Assembly (NCBI GenBank): GCA_947370975.1
Contig: CANBNG010000010.1
Coordinates: 62,001-126,000 of the forward strand
Reading direction: 5' to 3'
Origin: Beijerinckiaceae bacterium
Lineage (GTDB): Bacteria; Pseudomonadota; Alphaproteobacteria; Rhizobiales; Beijerinckiaceae
Length of the DNA: 64,000 nt
Shown here piece after piece: positions 48,995 through 58,470 of the stretch. The position numbers and the translations under genes are program-made. The notes beneath the pieces were generated by a model. That model made no database searches and had not been told where the DNA came from. It saw only the letters and a list, made by a program, of their open reading frames with translations. Within the stretch, counting starts at the first letter, position 1. Every line of letters starts with the position of its first letter.

Positions 48995-51900
48995 ATGCCC
49001 TCTCGGCGAAAGTCTTTGCCCTTGTCGATCCTTGTCGCGCTCCATCATGTCACGAGCTACACCTATGACCACCCCGTCGCTCTCGGGCCCCAGGTCATCC
49101 GCTTGCGTCCTGCTCCCCATTGCCGGACGCGCGTGCTAAGCTATTCGCTGAAAGTGTCGCCCGCCGAGCATTTCGTGAACTGGCAGCAGGATCCGCACGG
49201 CAACTGGTTTTCGCGTCATGTATTTCCCGAGAAGGCGACGCAGTTCAAGATCGAGGTCGATCTGACGGCGGAAATGTCGGTCATCAATCCCTTCGACTTT
49301 TTCGTCGAGCCCTATGCCGAGGAATTTCCCTTCGTCTATCCCGACGAAGAGCGCGCCGAGCTCGTCGCCTATCTGGAGACGGAAGCGCAGGGTCCGCATT
49401 TTGATAAATATCTCGCGGGCGTCACAAAAGAGAAAATGCGCACGATCGATTTCCTTGTCGGGCTGAATGCGCGGCTCAATCAGGAAATCCGCTATGTGAT
49501 CCGCATGGAGGCCGGTGTGCAGACGCCCGAAGAGACGCTGTCTCTGGGATCTGGCTCATGCCGCGATTCCGCCTGGCTGCTTGTTCATCTCGCCCGCCAC
49601 CTTGGCCTCGCCGCGCGTTTTGTCTCGGGCTATCTCATTCAGCTGAAGGCCGATGTCGATTCCGTCGACGGGCCCAAAGGCACCGATCACGACTTCACAG
49701 ATCTCCATGCCTGGGCTGAAATCTATGTGCCGGGCGCAGGCTGGATCGGCCTTGATGCAACCTCGGGCCTGCTGTGTGGCGAAGGCCATCTGCCGCTGTG
49801 CGCAACGCCGCATTATCGCTCTGCCGCACCGGTTTCCGGTCTCGTCGAGCCTGCGACCTGCACCTTCGATTTCGCGATGAACATCACGCGCATCCGCGAA
49901 GAGCCGCGCGTCACGCTGCCGTTTTCAGATGAAGCCTGGGCGCGCCTCGATGCGCTGGGCGACAAGGTCGATGCCGATCTCGTAGCCGGCGACGTGCGCC
50001 TGACCATGGGTGGCGAACCGACCTTCGTGTCGATTGACGATTTTGAATCAGAGGAATGGAACACGGGCGCTGTCGGGCCAACCAAACGCGCCTATGCCGA
50101 TGCGCTGATCCGACGCCTGCGCACGCGCTTTGCGCCTGGCGGTTTCCTGCATTACGGACAGGGCAAATGGTATCCCGGCGAGAGCCTGCCGCGCTGGGCC
50201 TTCGCGCTCTATTGGCGCAAGGATGGCAAGCCGATCTGGCGCAACCCCGACCTGATCGCGGATGAAAGCGGACGCGGCAAGTTCAAGGACACGATTTCGC
50301 TCATCGGCGATGCCGAAAAATTCGTGAAAGATACAGCGACGCGCCTCGGCGTACCGGTCGATTGCGTGATGCCGGCCTATGAAGATCCAGCTTACTGGAT
50401 GATCAAGGAAGGCGACCTGCCGGCCAATGTCGATCCGGCAGATCCCAAGATCGACGATCCGGAAGCCCGTGCGCGCATGATCCGCGTGTTCGAGCGTGGG
50501 CTCTCCAAACCCGCCAGCTATGTGCTGCCCGTGCAGCGCTGGAACACCAAGGCCGACGCCACGCCGCGCTGGCGCAGCGAGAAATGGGATCTGCGCCGCG
50601 GCAAGCTGATGCTCATCCCCGGCGATTCGCCGGCCGGCTTCCGCCTGCCGCTGGAATCCCTGCCCTATGTGCCACCCGCCTCCTATCCCTACATCATGCC
50701 CCAGGACCCCACCGAGCCGCGCGCGCCCCTGGCCGACCCGGCCGAGCTTGCGCGCGTCTATAGTCAGGTGGCCCCCGACAACACGCGGCAGATGCAGAAC
50801 GCGCAAGTCGCGGTGAAGGGCGAGGTGCGCACCGCGCTGGCCGTCGAGCCGCGCGATGGCGTGCTCTGTGTGTTCATGCCGCCCGTCGAGCGGCTGGAGG
50901 ATTATCTCGAATTGCTGGCGGCGCTCGAACAGAGCGCAGAAGCCTGTGGCCTGCCGGTGCATATCGAAGGCTATCCGCCGCCGCAGGATCCGCGCATTGA
51001 AGTCGTGAAAGTCACGCCCGATCCCGGCGTGATCGAGGTGAATGTGCATCCGGCCGCCAATTGGCGCGAGGCGGTGGACAATACGGTCGCCCTCTATGAA
51101 GAGGCCCGCCAGACGCGGCTTGGCACCGACAAATATCTCACCGATGGTCGCCACACCGGCACGGGTGGCGGCAATCACGTCGTGCTTGGCGGCGCGACAC
51201 CCCAGGATTCGCCCTTCCTGCGCCGCCCCGACCTGTTGAAGAGCCTTGTGCTCTACTGGCAGCGCCATCCCTCGCTGTCCTATTTCTTCTCCGGCATGTT
51301 CATCGGCCCGACAAGTCAGGCCCCGCGCATCGACGAGGGACGCCATGATGGTCTCTACGAACTCGAGATCGCCCTCGGGCAGGTGCCGCGTCCGGGCGAT
51401 GAGCGCGTCCCGCTCTGGGTCGTCGACCGTCTGTTCCGCAATCTGCTCGTCGATGTGACGGGCAATACGCATCGTGCGGAAATCTGCATCGACAAATTGT
51501 TCTCGCCCGATGGGCCGACAGGCCGCCTTGGGCTTGTCGAGTTCCGCTCCTTTGAAATGCCGCCCGATGCGCGCATGTCGCTTGCCCAGCAATTGCTGCT
51601 GCGCGCGATCATCGCCTGGTTCTGGCGCGAGCCGCAGCAGGGCAATTTCGTGCGCTGGGGCACTACGCTGCACGATCGCTTCATGCTGCCCCATTTCGCC
51701 TGGGAAGATTTCAAGGGCGTGCTCAACGACCTGCGCGGCGCGGGCTATGATTTCGATCCGCTCTGGTTCGAGGCGCAGCGCGAGTTCCGCTTCCCGCTCT
51801 ATGGCGAGGTGGAACAGGGCGGCGTCCAGATGACATTCCGTCAGGCGCTCGAGCCCTGGCATGTGATGGGCGAAGAAGGCGCCGTCGGGGGCACTGTGCG

Positions 51901-52336
51901 TTACGTCGATTCGTCGGTGGAGCGGATCGAGGTCCATGCGCGCGGTTTCGTGCCCGGGCGTCACGCCATCACCTGCAACGGGCGGCCGCTGCCCATGACG
52001 TCGACCGGTCAATCGGGCGAGGCGGTGGCTGGTGTGCGCTTCAAGGCATGGCAGCCGGCCTCGGGCCTGCATCCGCTCATGCCAATCCATGCGCCGCTGA
52101 CTTTCGATCTTGTCGATACCTGGAACGGACGCTCGCTTGGCGGTTGCGTTTACCATGTGACCCATCCGGGTGGCCGCAGTTACGATACTTTCCCTGTGAA
52201 TTCATACGAAGCACAGGCCAGGCGGCTCGCGCGTTTCCAGAATCACGGCCATACTCCGGGCGCGATCGAATTGCCGCGGGAAATCCCCACAGCGGAATTC
52301 CCGCTCACGCTCGATCTGAGGAGGTCTTTTGCCTAG
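48995..52336 (+). CDS. Transglutaminase-like / DUF2126 protein
   Basis: A very large protein of about 1113 residues. The N-terminal beta domain (about 12-95) and transglutaminase core (about 150-260) show a full Cys-His-Asp triad: C189 (GSGSCRDSAW), H238 (DLHAWAEIY) and D254 (GLDATSG). The rest (about 320-1110) is the DUF2126 region, which includes LTMGGEPTFVSIDD and LTDGRHTGTGGGNHVVLGGA and is suspected to be a ligase-like domain. No signal peptide is seen. ATG at 48995 is the most upstream credible start; TTG at 49022, matching relatives that begin SILVALHHVT, is equally likely. The next gene overlaps its end by 8 bases. Confidence 0.88.
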   Translation: MPSRRKSLPLSILVALHHVTSYTYDHPVALGPQVIRLRPAPHCRTRVLSYSLKVSPAEHFVNWQQDPHGNWFSRHVFPEKATQFKIEVDLTAEMSVINPFDFFVEPYAEEFPFVYPDEERAELVAYLETEAQGPHFDKYLAGVTKEKMRTIDFLVGLNARLNQEIRYVIRMEAGVQTPEETLSLGSGSCRDSAWLLVHLARHLGLAARFVSGYLIQLKADVDSVDGPKGTDHDFTDLHAWAEIYVPGAGWIGLDATSGLLCGEGHLPLCATPHYRSAAPVSGLVEPATCTFDFAMNITRIREEPRVTLPFSDEAWARLDALGDKVDADLVAGDVRLTMGGEPTFVSIDDFESEEWNTGAVGPTKRAYADALIRRLRTRFAPGGFLHYGQGKWYPGESLPRWAFALYWRKDGKPIWRNPDLIADESGRGKFKDTISLIGDAEKFVKDTATRLGVPVDCVMPAYEDPAYWMIKEGDLPANVDPADPKIDDPEARARMIRVFERGLSKPASYVLPVQRWNTKADATPRWRSEKWDLRRGKLMLIPGDSPAGFRLPLESLPYVPPASYPYIMPQDPTEPRAPLADPAELARVYSQVAPDNTRQMQNAQVAVKGEVRTALAVEPRDGVLCVFMPPVERLEDYLELLAALEQSAEACGLPVHIEGYPPPQDPRIEVVKVTPDPGVIEVNVHPAANWREAVDNTVALYEEARQTRLGTDKYLTDGRHTGTGGGNHVVLGGATPQDSPFLRRPDLLKSLVLYWQRHPSLSYFFSGMFIGPTSQAPRIDEGRHDGLYELEIALGQVPRPGDERVPLWVVDRLFRNLLVDVTGNTHRAEICIDKLFSPDGPTGRLGLVEFRSFEMPPDARMSLAQQLLLRAIIAWFWREPQQGNFVRWGTTLHDRFMLPHFAWEDFKGVLNDLRGAGYDFDPLWFEAQREFRFPLYGEVEQGGVQMTFRQALEPWHVMGEEGAVGGTVRYVDSSVERIEVHARGFVPGRHAITCNGRPLPMTSTGQSGEAVAGVRFKAWQPASGLHPLMPIHAPLTFDLVDTWNGRSLGGCVYHVTHPGGRSYDTFPVNSYEAQARRLARFQNHGHTPGAIELPREIPTAEFPLTLDLRRSFA

Positions 52337-54866
52337 CGATGTATCGCCCGGCCCGCGCAACACTGCACGTCGCAGCGCGGGCTCCGTTCGGCGTGTGGAG
52401 GATTGGACTGCGGGCTATGAGCCCCTGCCCGGCATCCATGATGAGTTCATCGATGGCAAAGGCGCACCGCGCGCTCATTGGCAGCATTTTCTCAACGCGC
52501 TGTCGCGCATCGAGGATGGCCAGATCGAGCGCCGCTTTGCGGCCGCCGACAGGCATATCCGCGATCTCGGCGTCTCCTATCGCGTCTATGGCGAAACCAA
52601 CGAGCGCTCGTGGCCACTCAGCCATGTGCCGCTGCTGATCCCCGAGCGCGATTGGCGCGAGATTGCAGCGGGCATCAAGCAGCGCGCTGAATTGATGGAG
52701 CGCATCCTCACCGATCTGTATGGCGATGCGCGCCTCGTGTCCGAAGGCGCTCTCCCGGCGGCGGCTGTTACGGGCAGCCCCGAATTCATGCATGCCATGA
52801 AAGGCGTGAAGCCGCAGGGCGGACGCTGGTTGCGGGTCTATGCCGCCGATATCGGGCGTGGGCCCGATGGCCGCTGGTGGGTTTTGGGCGACCGCGCTCA
52901 GGCCCCCTCGGGCACGGGCTATGCGCTTGAAAACCGTCTCGTCCTCTCGCGCGCCTTCCCCAATCTTTACCGCGACATGAATGTGGAGCGGCTTGCGCCC
53001 TTCTTCCGCGAATTCCGCAAGGGGCTGACGCAATCGGCCAGCCGTTCGGACCCGCGCATCTGCCTTCTCACGCCTGGCCCCTTCAGCCAGACCTATTTTG
53101 AACAGGCCTATCTCGCGCGCTATCTCGGCATTCTGCTGGTCGAGGGCGACGATCTCACCGTGCAGGACGGCCAGGTGCATGTGCGCACCATCGCCGGGCT
53201 CAAGCGCGCCGATGTGATCTGGCGGCGGGTGGATGCCGATTGGTGCGATCCGCTGGAGGCCAATGCCGCCTCGCGCCTCGGCGTGCCGGGCCTTATGCAG
53301 GCCATCCGCAACGGCTCGGTGACAGTCGCCAACATGCCGGGCAGCGGGCTCATCGAATCGCGTGCGCTGCTTGGCTTCATGCCCGCACTGGCGCGTCGAC
53401 TGCTTGGCGAGGATCTCCGCCTTCCCAATATTGCGACCTGGTGGTGCGGCCAGCCCTCCGAGCGCCAGCTCGTGCTCGACCGTCTGGACGAACTCGCCAT
53501 TTCGGGCGCTTTCTCCGAGACCGTGCCGGGCGAAGAGGGTCAGCGCAGCACGCTGATTGGCGCCGATCTCGACACAGCCGCCCGCGCGCGGCTGGAAGCG
53601 CAGATCAATCAACGCGCGATCGATTATGTCGGCCAGGAAGTCGTGCAATTGTCCACGACCCCGGTTTGGGAAGACGGCAAGCTGACGCCGCGCCCCTTCG
53701 TGCTGCGCGTCTATGCGGCGGCTACCGAAAACGGCTGGGAAATCATGCCCGGCGGCTTCTGCCGCGTCTCCGATCGTTCGGATGCGCGCGCCGTCTCCAT
53801 GGGCGAGGGCGTGCAATCGGCCGACGTCTGGGTGCTGGCTGACAAGCCGGTGGAAATGTCGACGCTGCTGCCCACCGGCGACAGTGTGAAAATCCGGCGC
53901 CTGCTCGGCAATCTGCCAAGCCGGGCTGCCGACAATCTGTTCTGGCTCGGCCGTTACATGGAACGCGCTGAGGCCACGCTGCGCCTTGTGCGCTGCCTGT
54001 GCAGCCGCGTCATGGACCCGGATTCGGGCACCGGCAGTGGACGCCAGGCGACATTGCGTCTCGTACGCATGCTTGCGGCCTGGGGCACGATTGCGCCCGA
54101 AATGCTTGAAGCGACGAGCGCCGAAATTGCCGCTGCCGCCATGCATGAAAAGGGACAGGTCGGCTCGGCGCTGGCGCTGGCCATTTCGGCGCGGCGCGCG
54201 GCGTCTGTCATTCGCGAACGGCTCTCACCCGACGCCTGGCAATTGCTGCGCGCGCTTGAAACCCAATTGTCCTCCAAGGGCCCGGGCGCCCTGCCGGAGG
54301 CCGAAGCCTTCGACCATGCCGATGCGGCGCTGCGCATCATCGCCGCGCTCTCCGGCCTCGTGCAGGAAAACGTCAATCGCGTAGCGGGCTGGCGCTTCCT
54401 CGACATGGGGCGGCGCGTGGAGCGCGCGATCAACACCTGCCGCTTTGCGCGCACCTTCGCCGACAAGGATGCGACAGCAGAAAATCTCGATGTGCTGCTC
54501 GATCTCATCGACTCGCAGATCACCTATCGCTCGCGCTATCTCGTTGGCGTTGCTCTCGCGCCGGTGCGCGACATGGTGCTGCTCGACACATTCAATCCGC
54601 GCTCGGTTGCCTTTCAGACCGACCGGATCGACGAGCATCTCGCGACCCTGCCGCTGCTGCACGAAGACGGGATCATGGAAGCGCCGCGTCGGCTGGCGGT
54701 GAAACTCGTCTCCGATCTCTCGGTGGAAGAGGCCGAGCTGATCGACCCCGGCAAGCTTCTCTCCTTCGAGCAAAGGCTGATGGCGCTCGCCGAAGCCATT
54801 GCGCAACGCTACTTCCTCCAGGGGCCGGGCAGCACACGCGCGGGCCGGGAAATGTCGCTCGCATGA
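52329..54866 (+). CDS. Circularly permuted ATP-grasp ligase fused to alpha-E domain
   Basis: An 845-residue fusion. Residues about 20-500 are a circularly permuted type 2 ATP-grasp domain (DEFIDGKGAPRAHW, VYGETNERSWPLSHVPLLIP, PGPFSQTYFEQAYLARYLG, RPFVLRVYAA). Residues about 520-835 are the helical alpha-E domain, opening LPSRAADNLFWLGRYMERAE. ATP-grasp enzymes form amide bonds from a carboxylate and an amine. In most genomes the two domains are separate genes. The start is TTG at 52329, strongly supported by AGGAGG about 5 bases upstream, and it overlaps the previous gene. The next gene overlaps by ATGA. Confidence 0.9.
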   Translation: MPSDVSPGPRNTARRSAGSVRRVEDWTAGYEPLPGIHDEFIDGKGAPRAHWQHFLNALSRIEDGQIERRFAAADRHIRDLGVSYRVYGETNERSWPLSHVPLLIPERDWREIAAGIKQRAELMERILTDLYGDARLVSEGALPAAAVTGSPEFMHAMKGVKPQGGRWLRVYAADIGRGPDGRWWVLGDRAQAPSGTGYALENRLVLSRAFPNLYRDMNVERLAPFFREFRKGLTQSASRSDPRICLLTPGPFSQTYFEQAYLARYLGILLVEGDDLTVQDGQVHVRTIAGLKRADVIWRRVDADWCDPLEANAASRLGVPGLMQAIRNGSVTVANMPGSGLIESRALLGFMPALARRLLGEDLRLPNIATWWCGQPSERQLVLDRLDELAISGAFSETVPGEEGQRSTLIGADLDTAARARLEAQINQRAIDYVGQEVVQLSTTPVWEDGKLTPRPFVLRVYAAATENGWEIMPGGFCRVSDRSDARAVSMGEGVQSADVWVLADKPVEMSTLLPTGDSVKIRRLLGNLPSRAADNLFWLGRYMERAEATLRLVRCLCSRVMDPDSGTGSGRQATLRLVRMLAAWGTIAPEMLEATSAEIAAAAMHEKGQVGSALALAISARRAASVIRERLSPDAWQLLRALETQLSSKGPGALPEAEAFDHADAALRIIAALSGLVQENVNRVAGWRFLDMGRRVERAINTCRFARTFADKDATAENLDVLLDLIDSQITYRSRYLVGVALAPVRDMVLLDTFNPRSVAFQTDRIDEHLATLPLLHEDGIMEAPRRLAVKLVSDLSVEEAELIDPGKLLSFEQRLMALAEAIAQRYFLQGPGSTRAGREMSLA

Positions 54867-55783
54867 TTTACGATATCCGCCACGTCACGACCTATCGCTA
54901 CGATGCGCCGGTCGCTGCAACGCGTTGCACCTTGCGCCTGCTGCCGGGCGATGAGGAGGGACAGCGCGTGTTCGACAGCGGGCTCGAAGTCTCGCCGAGC
55001 CCTGCCACGCGCACCGACCGCACCGATTTCTTCGGCACGCGCGTCATCAATGTCACCCTCGATGCGCCCCATCGCGAATTGCGCATCACCGCGCTCTCGC
55101 GCGTTGAAGTCGAGCGCAGCGCAGCCCCTGCGGCCGCACTCACGCCCCATTGGGAAGATGTGCGGCAGGCGGCGTTTTCATCTGACTCGCTTGGCCCGCG
55201 CGCGCCCGCCCATTTCCTGTTTCCAAGCCGCCTCGTGCCGCTCCATGGTCCAGCCACCGCCTATGCGGCGGAGTCGTTCCGCAAGGAGCGGCCCGTCGTC
55301 GAGGCTGCGACCGAGCTGATGCAGCGCATCCGCGACGATTTCAAATATGACCCGAAGGCGACCGCCGTCTCGACGCCCCTCTCCGAGGCCTTCGCCACGC
55401 GCGGCGGCGTGTGTCAGGATTTCGCCCATATCATGATCGCGGGCCTGCGCGGGCTCGGCCTGCCCGCAGCCTATGTCAGCGGCTATATCCGCACCCTGCC
55501 GCCGCCCGGCAAGCCGCGCCTTGTCGGCGCAGATGCCTCGCATGCCTGGGTGTCGCTCTGGTGCGGGGATGTTTTCGGCTGGCTCGATTTCGATCCCACC
55601 AATGCCGCGCTGGCCGGCAATGATCACATCGTGATCGCACGCGGCCGCGATTACGCCGATGTCTCGCCGATTGACGGCGTGATCCTGGCCTCCGGCAGCC
55701 AGAAACTCAGCGTCAGCGTGGATGTCGCGCCAAGCCAAAGAATGCAGGGCGACCCGCCACCCATTGCGCGCGAGCTGGTATAG
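54863..55783 (+). CDS. Transglutaminase-family protein
   Basis: A 306-residue cytosolic protein with an N-terminal beta domain (about 1-85, IRHVTTYRYDAPV) and a transglutaminase core. The catalytic triad is C184 (GGVCQDFAHI), H227 (ASHAWVSLW) and D244 (FDPTN). It is predicted to cut or transfer a peptide or isopeptide bond. It overlaps the ATP-grasp/alpha-E gene by 4 bases (ATGA), so synthesis and processing enzymes are translationally coupled. Together with the gene at 48995 the operon holds two complete transglutaminase active sites. Confidence 0.92.
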   Translation: MIYDIRHVTTYRYDAPVAATRCTLRLLPGDEEGQRVFDSGLEVSPSPATRTDRTDFFGTRVINVTLDAPHRELRITALSRVEVERSAAPAAALTPHWEDVRQAAFSSDSLGPRAPAHFLFPSRLVPLHGPATAYAAESFRKERPVVEAATELMQRIRDDFKYDPKATAVSTPLSEAFATRGGVCQDFAHIMIAGLRGLGLPAAYVSGYIRTLPPPGKPRLVGADASHAWVSLWCGDVFGWLDFDPTNAALAGNDHIVIARGRDYADVSPIDGVILASGSQKLSVSVDVAPSQRMQGDPPPIARELV

Positions 55784-55890
55784 TCTAAGAGCTATTTTGC
55801 CTTTGCCTTCGCCCAGATTAGGATTTCTCGTTGGCCTGCTGATTTTAAAGGCTTGCGATCGATTTTTTAAAAAAATCTTGGGAGGAGAAA

Positions 55891-56295
55891 ATGATTGCTG
55901 CGTTCACCGACAGGCGAGCCGCACTGGGGGCGTTTGCCCTTCTGCTGATTGCAGGATCCGACAGCGCCTTCGCGCGATGCGACAAATATGCATTCAATCA
56001 GAAATATGACCCGGCGAAGAGCGTTGGAACCAGTTTCGTTTACTTGACCGACAATGGTTCATGCACAATCACGCACGGCATACCATCTAGATCAGGGGCC
56101 TATCGCTACACGAAAACACGTGTGCTCGAGCAAGCCAGTCAAGGCAAAGTTCAATATTTGACCCTGACAAAATGGCGCTATGTGGCCAAAACCGGCTTCT
56201 CCGGCAAAGATTACTTCAAACTGGAAGTCTGTGCCGAAAGTACCGTCGCCAGTGGCTGTTCGATCATCAACTACGAAATGCGTGTAAGACTCTAG
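55891..56295 (+). CDS. Small secreted protein, function unknown
   Basis: A 134-residue protein with a Sec signal peptide at about residues 1-29 (hydrophobic ALGAFALLLIAG, ending AFA/RC). The mature part has four cysteines (RCDKY, GSCTITH, EVCAES, SGCSII) likely to form two disulfides, and alternating strands suggesting a beta sandwich. TGGGAGGAGAAA gives an excellent ribosome-binding site. Base composition is lower in GC than its neighbours, and the AT palindrome GATTTTTTAAAAAAATC sits at 55861-55877 just before it. No family was recognised. It may be acquired. Confidence 0.65.
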   Translation: MIAAFTDRRAALGAFALLLIAGSDSAFARCDKYAFNQKYDPAKSVGTSFVYLTDNGSCTITHGIPSRSGAYRYTKTRVLEQASQGKVQYLTLTKWRYVAKTGFSGKDYFKLEVCAESTVASGCSIINYEMRVRL

Positions 56296-56340
56296 CACGC
56301 AATCGCCTGCGCCTCCGCGCGCAAAGCTGTTGTAAATATC

Positions 56341-56459
56341 CCCTTCTCCCACAGGGAGAAGGTGGCACGCGAAGCGTGACGGATGAGGGGATAGAACCTC
56401 AACCAAGGGACACCCCTCACCCGGCCGCTCTGCGGCCACCCTCTCCCGATGGGAGAGGG
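56341..56459. repeat. Nested-hairpin palindromic intergenic repeat
   Basis: Four perfect hairpins in mirror order: CCTTCTCCC/GGGAGAAGG (56342-56362, ACA loop), CACGC/GCGTG (56366-56378), GGCCGC/GCGGCC (56423-56437) and CCCTCTCCC/GGGAGAGGG (56439-56459, GAT loop). In the middle GATGAGGGG faces CCCCTCACC. This is a mosaic repeat that I recall as common between genes in rhizobial and related genomes. It lies exactly between the ends of two convergent genes (56295 and 56461), so it may serve as a two-way terminator. Confidence 0.7.
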
Positions 56460-56460
56460 T

Positions 56461-58365
56461 TTAGGCCTCGATCTCCACGCGCACGCTCTTGCCTTCTTCT
56501 TCGGCGGCCCTGCGCAGGGCTTCCTGGGCCGCATCGACTTCGCGCTGGCGGTTCCACATGGCGCGGTAGACGCCGCCCAGCTCCAGCAATTCTTCATGCC
56601 GACCGCGTTCGACGATCTCGCCCTTGTCGAGCACGAGGATCTCGTCAGCATTGATGATGGTGGACAGCCGATGCGCGATGACGAGCGTTGTGCGGCCCTG
56701 CGACACGCGATCGAGCGCCACCTGAATTTCGCGCTCGGTGAATGTGTCGAGTGCCGAGGTCGCCTCGTCGAGAATGAGGATCGGCGGGCTTTTCAGAATC
56801 GTGCGGGCAATGGCCACGCGCTGCTTTTCGCCGCCCGACAATTTCAGGCCGCGCTCGCCCACCTGCGCCTTGTAGCCATTGGGCACACTCTTGATGAAAT
56901 CGTCGATCTGCGCAGAGCGCGCAGCCTCTTCGACCTCGGCATCGGTCGCGTTCCAGCGGCCGTAGCGGATGTTGTAGCCAATCGTGTCGTTGAACAGCAC
57001 CGTATCCTGCGGCACCATGCCAATGGCGTCGCGCAGCGAGGTTTGCGTGACCGATGCAATATCCTGCCCGTCAATCGTGATGCGGCCTTTCTGGGGCGCA
57101 TAGAAGCGAAACAGCAGGCGCGAGAGCGTCGACTTGCCGGCGCCCGAGGGGCCAACGATGGCGAGCGTGCGGCCTGCCGGCACCACGAAGCTCACGCCCT
57201 TCAGGATCTGGCGGTTGGGATCATAGGCAAAATGCACGTCCTCGAAGGCAACCGCGGCGCGATCCACCTGCAGCGCAGGCGCATCCGGCTTGTCCTTGAT
57301 TTCGGGATTCTGGCCCAGAATGTCGAACATCATCTCGATGTCGATGACCGCCTGTTTGATTTCGCGATAGACCATGCCCATGAAATTCAGCGGCTGGTAG
57401 AGCTGGATCATCATTGCGTTGATGAGCACGAAATCGCCAATCGTGTTCGTGCCGTTGCGAATGCCGTTGATGCACAGGATCATCACGACCATCAGGCCGA
57501 TGGAGAAGATGAGCCCCTGCCCCGAGTTCAGCACGGCGAGCGAGACATAGCTCGACACGCTGTTGCGCTCGTAGCGCTCCATAGAGCGATCATAGCGCGC
57601 AGCTTCGCGCGCCTCGGCGCCGAAATATTTCACCGTCTCGTAGTTGAGCAACGAGTCGATGGCCTTCGTATTGGCGTCGGTATCGCTCTCGTTCATGTTG
57701 CGGCGGATGGAAATGCGCCAGTCGGTCGCAATCGTCGTGAATTTCAGATAGGCCGCGATCATCACGATCACGGTCAGGGCATAGCGCCAATCGAACTGGA
57801 AGAAGAAGACGCCGAGGATCAGCGCGAATTCCACCACAGTCGGCGCGCCGGTGAGCATGCTCATGCGCACGATCTGCTGGATGGCCTCGCGACCGCGCTC
57901 GAGCACGCGCGTCAGCCCGCCTGTCTTGCGCTCGAGATGAAAGCGCAGCGAGAGCTGATGCAGATGAACAAAAACTTCATTGGCAATGCGGCGCACCGCA
58001 TTCATCGCGACCGCGGCAAAGAGCGCATCGCGCGCCTGCGTGAAGAATTGCATGGACACGCGTAACGCAGTGTAGACGACGGTGAGCGCTACCGGCCCCG
58101 CCAGAATGACGGGCAGCGGCAGATCGGTCTTGCCCTCCGTCAGCATGTCCGTTGCCCATTTGAACGAATAGGGCACGGCGATGGTGACAAATTTGGCGGC
58201 AAACAGCAGGGCCAGCGCGCCAAGCACGCGCGCCTTGAGATCACCCCGGTCGGAAGGCCAGATATAGGGCCACAGATGTTTCACGACGGTGGCGAGCGAG
58301 GCCTCGGCCTTGATCTTGTTCTGGGTGGAGGGCTGCGCCGAGTGCGATTTATGATGCGGGGTCAT
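56461..58365 (-). CDS. ABC exporter of the Atm1/HMT1 type
   Basis: A 634-residue half-transporter. Six transmembrane helices lie in residues 45-320, with FHLERKTGGLTRVLERGR at 142-159, typical of Atm1-like exporters of glutathione-linked metals or polysulfides. The ATPase has Walker A GPSGAGKS (405-412), signature LSGGE (509-513) and Walker B ILILDEAT (D533, E534). It works as a homodimer in the inner membrane. Its substrate may be a glutathione conjugate or heavy-metal complex. It stands alone on the minus strand. Confidence 0.9.
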   Translation of the reverse strand: MTPHHKSHSAQPSTQNKIKAEASLATVVKHLWPYIWPSDRGDLKARVLGALALLFAAKFVTIAVPYSFKWATDMLTEGKTDLPLPVILAGPVALTVVYTALRVSMQFFTQARDALFAAVAMNAVRRIANEVFVHLHQLSLRFHLERKTGGLTRVLERGREAIQQIVRMSMLTGAPTVVEFALILGVFFFQFDWRYALTVIVMIAAYLKFTTIATDWRISIRRNMNESDTDANTKAIDSLLNYETVKYFGAEAREAARYDRSMERYERNSVSSYVSLAVLNSGQGLIFSIGLMVVMILCINGIRNGTNTIGDFVLINAMMIQLYQPLNFMGMVYREIKQAVIDIEMMFDILGQNPEIKDKPDAPALQVDRAAVAFEDVHFAYDPNRQILKGVSFVVPAGRTLAIVGPSGAGKSTLSRLLFRFYAPQKGRITIDGQDIASVTQTSLRDAIGMVPQDTVLFNDTIGYNIRYGRWNATDAEVEEAARSAQIDDFIKSVPNGYKAQVGERGLKLSGGEKQRVAIARTILKSPPILILDEATSALDTFTEREIQVALDRVSQGRTTLVIAHRLSTIINADEILVLDKGEIVERGRHEELLELGGVYRAMWNRQREVDAAQEALRRAAEEEGKSVRVEIEA

Positions 58366-58470
58366 GAGCTCTTTTGCCGGACTTGAAGCCCATCCCGGCG
58401 GATTCGCGCGGCGGACTCACAGACAGTCTGACTTATAGGGCAGAAAACACCACGCGTGCACCCTTACACG

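Noticed and set aside
50048..52165. A 705-codon open frame on the minus strand opposite the transglutaminase-DUF2126 gene
   Set aside because: It mirrors a well-supported plus-strand gene, its translation is rich in His/Arg/Gly with no fold pattern, and high GC makes long antisense frames common here.
52305..54146. A 613-codon minus-strand frame opposite the ATP-grasp/alpha-E gene
   Set aside because: No motif or ribosome-binding site, and the opposite strand is clearly coding.
56449..58065. A 538-codon plus-strand frame opposite the Atm1-type exporter
   Set aside because: Antisense of a complete ABC exporter; no motifs.
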